Source: an uncultured Alphaproteobacteria bacterium
GTDB lineage: Bacteria > Pseudomonadota > Alphaproteobacteria > Rs-D84
Direction of reading: 5' to 3'
Length of the DNA stretch: 9,966 nt
NCBI GenBank assembly: GCA_904502245.1
Contig: CAJGDN010000030.1
Span: forward strand, 1-9,966
Numbering within the stretch: the first letter of the stretch is position 1; each line of letters starts with the position of its first letter. The position numbers and the translations under genes were made by a program. Below, piece by piece: positions 5,865-9,966 of this stretch. Below the pieces are notes generated by a model. It saw only the letters and a program-made list of their open reading frames with translations, was not told the origin of the DNA and made no database searches.

Positions 5865-8088
5865 CTTTTTATCCGCATCCGGTAAAGGCAAAGGCCTGGG
5901 GATTTTTAGTTCATCAGCATACAAAGAATTTGATCAGACGCCAATGGCGCGCGAATTTTGGTCAATTCGTTGGTCTGTTATAACATGGTTAATTGCGGCA
6001 CTGATGTTTGCCGCAGCATTTCCCGTGGAACATATTTGGCGATACGGTTGGTCGCCGGCGACACAGCAGTGGATAACGATATACCTGCAAAATATGATAT
6101 CGTCTTTTGGCCTTTCTGTACTGGCAGAAATACCACATTGGATAAACAGATGCATTATGCGCCCAGATTATGCGTGTATAACACCGCTGTTGCCACTGAT
6201 TGGATATTATTTTATATCAGATGCAACAATGACAGACGAATTTAATCCACACAGCAAGGATAAATTTGATGCGTCCACATCGCGCAAGGCAACCGCCGAC
6301 GACATCAAAAAAATGGGTGATGACCACAATAACAAAGAGGGTCTGTTTGGTGGTTTTATGATGGTTTTGGGTTATTTTAAAAACAAACCCTTGCGCATGG
6401 ACACATGTTTGTCTGCATTATTATTAGCACCAGCCGGTGCCGGTAAAACCCAAGGTGTCGTCATCCCAACAATTTTAGGCTGTGACAAGGTTTCAATGAT
6501 TATCAACGACCCTAAACCAGAACTGTGTTATGACACATCAGCATATCGTGCAACGGTTGGGCCGGTATTTATATTAAACTGGGCCGGTCGTGACGAACCA
6601 GAAAAAGGCATCTATTACCCTGCATGGAACCCACTGTCACCAGAAAATCTGCCCGATAACGAAGAAGAAAAAAGTACATACATCCAAGTTATCGTCAATT
6701 CTATTATCGAAGAAAATGCCAAAGACCCGCATTGGTCGAACACTGCACGTGCAGCATTGACTGGTTTTATTAATTTTATTGTATCCAAGGTTGAACGGGC
6801 CAAGGCGAATGATTACTTCTATTCTCGTCTTAAAAACGGAACTTTTGACGCCCAGGACGCTGCGGTCTTGATGGATTACTATATGACAATGACATCTGAC
6901 CCAAATGCATATGCGGCAATGTCACTGTTACAACAAGGGAAATTAAACATAAACAATTACGTGCATGTTGGAACATGGGGAGGTCTGCCGGCCGAATGGC
7001 ACGGTGGCGAAGCATCAATCCCAATGTTTCTGGCGTGGTATGTCGAAGGGCAACTTAAAATCGCCCAACAAATGGAAGAACGCAAACGCCAAGGCGACCA
7101 AATGGTTATGATGGCCGACCCAATGAAAGATTTCTTGAACGAAGTCGTAAATGAAGCCCAACTGTACGCATACAACAGCGATGCTATATCTGCGCTGATT
7201 AATTTGGCCAACACCCCTGATAAAGAACGCGGTTCTGTTATATCGACAATGAATGCCGGTTTGAACATATTCCGTCATCCTGCTGTTAACAAGCACACGC
7301 GTCATTCAGATTTGCATTTTGGGGATTTACGCGGCATGAAAGACCCACGTGATGGTGTGGTAAAACCGGTCACCGTGTATCTGTCAATGAATGTGGCAGA
7401 CGCACCTGCATTCAGCGCAATCACATCAATGTTTATTGAGTTATTGTCTAAATTCTTGATTGCAAATAAACCAGATACTATAAACCATGGCCAGAAACTG
7501 GGGCCATATCCAACACTGTTTGTTTTGGACGAAATGCCAACAATGAATAAATTAGAAGCAATTATCCAAGGCCCCGCCGTTGGCCGTGGACAAAAGGTAT
7601 CATACCTGATTGTTGGCCAAGACATCAGTCAGATTGCAGAAAAATATGGCGACAAAGCCGCAGATACAATTATCGCCAATACCGCCGCCAAGGTTATTTT
7701 ACGCGTGAACGACCCAGCAACCGCAGAACGGTTCACCAGTATGATGGGCAAGAAAAAAACCAAAAAGAAAGAAAAAGGCCCAGACGGAAAGGATACTGAG
7801 GTTACCAAAGAAGAAGACCTGTTCAGCCCAATGGAATTAATGACGTTGCCAATGGGGAAACAGATTATTATGTATCAAGGGCACTATAATCGCCCGATTG
7901 AAGCCGATGGCGAATGGCACTTTTTCCGCAAAGACAAAGTTCAAATAGAAATGAACGACAAGGTAAAGATGGGTGCAACAACACCAATTCCAGAATACCT
8001 GGTTGCAAAACATCATCATGCATTACGATACCCAGGCGCGCCACGTATATACGATCCACAAACAAAAACAATCAAGGAATTGGCATAA
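5848..8088 (+). CDS. VirD4/TraD-type type IV secretion coupling ATPase
   Basis: An inner-membrane AAA+-like ATPase of the type that hands DNA or protein substrates to a type IV secretion channel. The 746-aa product has hydrophobic segments at about 43-60 (SVITWLIAALMFAAAFPV) and 108-124. Walker A is APAGAGKTQ (194-202), followed by GVVIPTIL as in VirD4. NDPKPELCYDTSAYR (220-234) matches the family's DPKGEL...YR motif, and NPLSPENLP follows at 261-269. WSNTARAALTGFI (296-308), Walker B TLFVLDEMPT (556-565) and IVGQDISQIAEKYG (588-601) are also family-like, as are NTAAKVILRVNDPATAERF (611-629) and LFSPMELMTLP. A Lys-rich stretch lies at 635-657. An in-frame TGA at 5830 leaves ATG 5848 as the first possible ATG. 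No virB or relaxase gene is nearby; neighbours are rsmE and infC. Family assignment is strong, but the substrate is unknown. Confidence 0.88.
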   Translation: MAVKFNFLSASGKGKGLGIFSSSAYKEFDQTPMAREFWSIRWSVITWLIAALMFAAAFPVEHIWRYGWSPATQQWITIYLQNMISSFGLSVLAEIPHWINRCIMRPDYACITPLLPLIGYYFISDATMTDEFNPHSKDKFDASTSRKATADDIKKMGDDHNNKEGLFGGFMMVLGYFKNKPLRMDTCLSALLLAPAGAGKTQGVVIPTILGCDKVSMIINDPKPELCYDTSAYRATVGPVFILNWAGRDEPEKGIYYPAWNPLSPENLPDNEEEKSTYIQVIVNSIIEENAKDPHWSNTARAALTGFINFIVSKVERAKANDYFYSRLKNGTFDAQDAAVLMDYYMTMTSDPNAYAAMSLLQQGKLNINNYVHVGTWGGLPAEWHGGEASIPMFLAWYVEGQLKIAQQMEERKRQGDQMVMMADPMKDFLNEVVNEAQLYAYNSDAISALINLANTPDKERGSVISTMNAGLNIFRHPAVNKHTRHSDLHFGDLRGMKDPRDGVVKPVTVYLSMNVADAPAFSAITSMFIELLSKFLIANKPDTINHGQKLGPYPTLFVLDEMPTMNKLEAIIQGPAVGRGQKVSYLIVGQDISQIAEKYGDKAADTIIANTAAKVILRVNDPATAERFTSMMGKKKTKKKEKGPDGKDTEVTKEEDLFSPMELMTLPMGKQIIMYQGHYNRPIEADGEWHFFRKDKVQIEMNDKVKMGATTPIPEYLVAKHHHALRYPGAPRIYDPQTKTIKELA

Positions 8089-8092
8089 GAAT

Positions 8093-8112
8093 AACGCCCC
8101 AAATGGGGCGTT
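8093..8112. terminator. Bidirectional terminator hairpin between the VirD4-like gene and infC
   Basis: An 8-bp stem AACGCCCC (8093-8100) with GGGGCGTT (8105-8112) and loop AAAT. The T tracts are imperfect on both sides (TTTCTGTTATTTT on the plus strand). It sits 4 bp after the VirD4-like stop and 4 bp before the infC stop, so it probably ends both genes. Confidence 0.72.
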
Positions 8113-8116
8113 TCTG

Positions 8117-8665
8117 TTATTTTGCAGGTGCAATAATTATAGATTTAGTGCGTTCGTCTGGCTTTGACTTTGATTCCAGATTTCCGCGTTCACCAATCGT
8201 TTCAATAACACGCGCAAATAATTCAGGAACTGCATCCTTGCCACGTGCCAAAACTTTTTTTGACCCTTTGGTCATAACAGAAATTTTAACCTTGTTCCCT
8301 TCGGTCAAGAATTCAAAAACCTTTTTCAATTTGATATTCAAATCATTTTCTTCAATAAAAGGTTTTATCCAAACTTCTTTTAATTCTGTTGTTTTTTGAT
8401 TCTTACGAGCCTCGGATGCGCGCTTTTTCTGTTCATACTTGAATTTGCCATAATCCATAATTTTTGCGATTGGCGTCGGTGCATTGGCGTTCATTTCAAC
8501 CAAATCCAACCCCATGTCCATCGCCATCTGCAAGGCCTGGGATGTTGGCATAACGCCCAAATTCTGACCGTCTGCACTGATAACCTGAACAGACTTGGCA
8601 AATATCTTATTATTCATACGCGGACCATTGTCGCGACGATTATCACGATTTATTGTAGGTTTAAT
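8117..8665 (-). CDS. infC: Translation initiation factor IF-3, starting at AUU
   Basis: Binds the 30S subunit, keeps the ribosomal subunits apart and checks the start codon and initiator tRNA. From the ATT at 8665 the protein is 182 aa, matching E. coli IF-3 (180 aa). The N-terminal domain contains MNNKIFAKSVQVISADGQN and GLDLVEMNANAPTPIAKIMD with YGKFKYEQKK, and the C-terminal domain contains ELKEVWIKPFIEENDLNIKL and GNKVKISVM. The first ATG (8617) lies inside the conserved domain and has no ribosome site. An ideal AAGGAG (8677-8672) lies 6 nt before the ATT, and that reading adds the family-typical leader IKPTINRDNRRDNGPR. AUU is the start codon used by infC in E. coli and lets IF-3 repress its own synthesis. 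The gene is 40 bp after the UDG-like gene and probably cotranscribed with it. Confidence 0.9.
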   Translation of the reverse strand: MKPTINRDNRRDNGPRMNNKIFAKSVQVISADGQNLGVMPTSQALQMAMDMGLDLVEMNANAPTPIAKIMDYGKFKYEQKKRASEARKNQKTTELKEVWIKPFIEENDLNIKLKKVFEFLTEGNKVKISVMTKGSKKVLARGKDAVPELFARVIETIGERGNLESKSKPDERTKSIIIAPAK

Positions 8666-8677
8666 TGTAGGCTCCTT
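8663..8677 (-). promoter_or_regulatory. infC ribosome binding site and AUU start codon
   Basis: On the minus strand, AAGGAG (8677-8672), six bases CCTACA, then ATT (8665-8663). The spacing is optimal for AUU and wrong for the downstream ATA (18 nt away) or ATG (54 nt away). In E. coli, IF-3 discriminates against its own AUU codon, giving negative feedback. The same control is inferred here. Confidence 0.75.
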
Positions 8678-8705
8678 TGTTACAATATGCGCAAATTATG
8701 AACTA

Positions 8706-9482
8706 TTATTCGGCACTTTTCAAGATATTTTGCACTTTTTGCAACACGTCCCACACATCGCGTTTGGCAGCCGGCTTTAACATCAAGAAATTTGGATGGT
8801 AAATTGGCATTAATGTTGCACCATTTTCCATAATTACTGGCACACCATGAGATTTTGCTATATTCAAATCTGCCATCTCTATCGCTGGTAGTGTCCCCAG
8901 TGTTAAAATCACACGCGGATGTAACAGATCTATTGCCCTGTTGATAAATGGACGCGCCAAATCCAATTCTGTGCGCGATGGTGACCGCCCACCAGGTGTA
9001 CGCCAGAAAACCATCGGGATAATAGATACAACTTCACGTGACAACCCAATTGCCGCCAACATTTTGTCCATCAATTCACCCACTGCCCCCGATAAAATCT
9101 TACCAGATGCATCATCATCAGATGAAGGAACATCGGTCAATATCAATAATTTACCCTGCCCTATGTGCGGCAATACTGTATTTGTCGCCGTTGCACGCAG
9201 CGGATGGTTAAATTCACCAATCATACGATTTAATGTCGCCATATCCATTGGACGTGATGCCATCGCACAAACAGTATCCAATGACATTGTCTGAGTTGGC
9301 GCAACAGGCGGCACAACAGATGTTGCCACACGCCCTATTTCTGCCATGACCGTTGCTGCTGTTGGACGCTTGGGTTCAATAATATCTTCTTTTTTTTCTG
9401 TAAGCGGCATTGATATAGGCATATCGGCCAATTCCCAACGAACACCCGCCAAATCTAAATCACGCAACACAAAATCAGACAT
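8706..9482 (-). CDS. Uracil-DNA glycosylase-like protein, family 4 type with degenerate motifs
   Basis: UDG-superfamily proteins remove uracil from DNA to start base-excision repair. The 258-aa product has a low-complexity N-terminal part (1-85) and a C-terminal UDG-like domain (about 86-258) that follows the alphaproteobacterial family 4 pattern: LRATATNTVL, then LTDVPSSDDDASG, DKMLAAIGL, VFWRTPGGRSPSRTEL, ARPFINRAIDLLHPRVILTLG, PIYHPNFLM and PAAKRDVWD. Family 4 normally has GEAPG where this has TDVPS, a TN-V-V pair where this has IPMV, and four Fe-S cysteines; only Cys72 is seen here. The HP of the last motif is kept. I chose ATG 9482, with AAGGA 9 nt upstream and family-like start MSDF. 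A 21-residue N-terminal extension to 9545 reads through the promoter. Activity is doubtful. Confidence 0.72.
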   Translation of the reverse strand: MSDFVLRDLDLAGVRWELADMPISMPLTEKKEDIIEPKRPTAATVMAEIGRVATSVVPPVAPTQTMSLDTVCAMASRPMDMATLNRMIGEFNHPLRATATNTVLPHIGQGKLLILTDVPSSDDDASGKILSGAVGELMDKMLAAIGLSREVVSIIPMVFWRTPGGRSPSRTELDLARPFINRAIDLLHPRVILTLGTLPAIEMADLNIAKSHGVPVIMENGATLMPIYHPNFLMLKPAAKRDVWDVLQKVQNILKSAE

Positions 9483-9494
9483 TTTTGTTTTTCC

Positions 9495-9523
9495 TTGATA
9501 ATTCATACCTTTTATTGTACAAT
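9495..9523 (+). promoter_or_regulatory. Predicted pal promoter
   Basis: TTGATA (9495-9500), an exact 17-bp spacer and TACAAT (9518-9523): five of six matches in each box. The start should be near 9530, giving a leader of about 30 nt with AAGGGAG 7 bp before the pal ATG. This is the best sigma-70 match in the window and fits a highly expressed lipoprotein. Confidence 0.72.
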
Positions 9524-9542
9524 ATACCACGAGCAACAGAAA
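9514..9542 (-). promoter_or_regulatory. Possible promoter of the UDG-like gene and infC
   Basis: The palindrome ATTGTACAAT (9514-9523) also gives TACAAT on the minus strand (9519-9514). At 17 bp upstream is only a weak -35 (TTTCTG, 9542-9537). A start near 9507 would leave about 25 nt before ATG 9482, including its AAGGA site. Low confidence because of the -35. Confidence 0.3.
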
Positions 9543-9559
9543 CACAAGGGAGTATTTTC

Positions 9560-9966
9560 ATGAAAATTAAAAACTTTGCTTTGTTGGCAGGCGTAGCTGG
9601 CTTGTTGGCAGCATGTGGCGGCTCAGCCATCGTAGAACCTGCTGATTTGAATGATCAGCGCGTATTCTTTGGTTTCAATTCTTCTGAAATCAGCGAAGAT
9701 GCAAAAAATAACCTGTTGGGTCAGGCATTGTATATGAAAAACCACGAAGATGTTAAAATCCAAATTGCAGGTAACTGTGACGAACGTGGTTCAACAGAAT
9801 ACAACTGGGCGCAGGGTGCACGCCGCGCAAACGCAGCGAAAAAAGTTATCGTAAACGACGGTATTGATGCAAAACGTATCTCTACTATCTCTTATGGTAA
9901 AGAACGCCCATTGGTAAAAGGTTCTGGCGAAGAAGTTTGGAAATGGAACCGTAACGCCACAACAAC
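9560..9966 (+). CDS. pal: Peptidoglycan-associated lipoprotein Pal, 3' end missing
   Basis: The outer-membrane lipoprotein of the Tol-Pal system, which holds the outer membrane to peptidoglycan and helps constrict it during division. The visible 135 residues begin MKIKNFALLAGVAGLLAAC, with lipobox LAAC and lipidated Cys19. The OmpA-like domain starts at about 34 (RVFFGFNSSEIS). It contains GNCDERGSTEYN with Asp74 and, 15 residues later, Arg89 in GARRANAAK, the pair that contacts diaminopimelate. RISTISYGKERPLVKG and WNRNATT follow. Only the last 20-30 residues are beyond the window. The ATG is set by AAGGGAG 7 bp upstream. The upstream tol genes (tolQRAB) that often accompany pal are not seen; it has its own strong promoter and is divergent from the UDG-like gene. 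Confidence 0.95.
   Translation, partial: MKIKNFALLAGVAGLLAACGGSAIVEPADLNDQRVFFGFNSSEISEDAKNNLLGQALYMKNHEDVKIQIAGNCDERGSTEYNWAQGARRANAAKKVIVNDGIDAKRISTISYGKERPLVKGSGEEVWKWNRNATT

Noticed and set aside
7750..7818. Lys-rich stretch in the VirD4-like protein considered as an insertion
   Set aside because: It lies in a linker that is variable in VirD4 proteins before the final conserved block, so it is not clearly anomalous.
7914..8399. 161-aa plus-strand open frame
   Set aside because: It overlaps the C-terminus of the VirD4-like gene in another frame and then runs antisense to infC; composition is low-complexity and it shows no family motif.
8615..8617. ATG as the IF-3 start codon
   Set aside because: No ribosome site and it removes conserved N-terminal residues; ATT 8665 has an ideal AAGGAG.
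8396..8701. 101-aa plus-strand open frame
   Set aside because: Antisense to the N-terminal half of infC and its AUU start region; no ribosome site and no motif.
9483..9545. N-terminal extension of the UDG-like protein to an upstream ATG
   Set aside because: It would code through the palindromic -10 region, has no ribosome site, and starts with residues unlike the family; ATG 9482 has AAGGA at 9 nt.
1..9966. CRISPR arrays, insertion sequences, attachment sites or prophage genes
   Set aside because: No regularly spaced direct repeats, transposase, integrase or terminal inverted repeats were seen; the tRNA-Val 3' end has no nearby duplicate.

Overview
The window looks like chromosomal DNA from an AT-rich alphaproteobacterium. 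Three things point there: a sigma-32 (RpoH) with an alphaproteobacterial-style N-terminus and RpoH box, a YfgM-like protein followed directly by a BamB lipoprotein with a DPILPGTR-type motif, and a VirD4-type coupling ATPase set among housekeeping genes. The combination suggests a reduced, possibly host-associated lineage (gut or Rickettsiales/Holosporales-like). That placement is inference from gene content, not a phylogenetic result. Almost the whole window is coding, and all ten complete genes end in TAA.

Layout. (1) 1-687, minus: rpoH, 3' end cut off by the window. (2) 742-2274, plus: YfgM-like membrane protein, a short BamB-like lipoprotein and tRNA-Val(UAC), closed by a terminator. (3) 2326-2556, plus: an unrecognised 76-aa small protein between two terminators. 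(4) 2646-3284, plus: an OmpA-domain (YiaD-like) lipoprotein, ending at a bidirectional terminator. (5) 5792 down to 3340, minus: an operon rsmE - rluB - TPR membrane protein. (6) 5848-8088, plus: a VirD4/TraD-type coupling ATPase, ending at a second bidirectional terminator. (7) 9482 down to 8117, minus: a degenerate uracil-DNA-glycosylase-like gene and infC, which appears to use an AUU start. (8) 9560-9966, plus: pal, cut off by the window.

How the genes fit together. Envelope genes (yfgM, bamB, the OmpA-like lipoprotein, pal, the TPR membrane protein) alternate with translation genes (tRNA-Val, rsmE, rluB, infC). RpoH would control the stress response. The VirD4-like gene stands alone, with no other type IV secretion gene in view.

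The most interesting signals are small. The three divergent gene pairs (rpoH/yfgM, rsmE/virD4, udg/pal) each appear to have overlapping back-to-back -10 boxes. rpoH and virD4 have a -10 box only 9-10 nt from the ATG and no Shine-Dalgarno, so both look leaderless. The tRNA-Val replaces the nearly universal G19-C56 tertiary pair with A19-U56. The UDG-like protein has lost most of the family's active-site and cluster motifs. No mobile element, CRISPR array or clear multi-gene novel system was seen.
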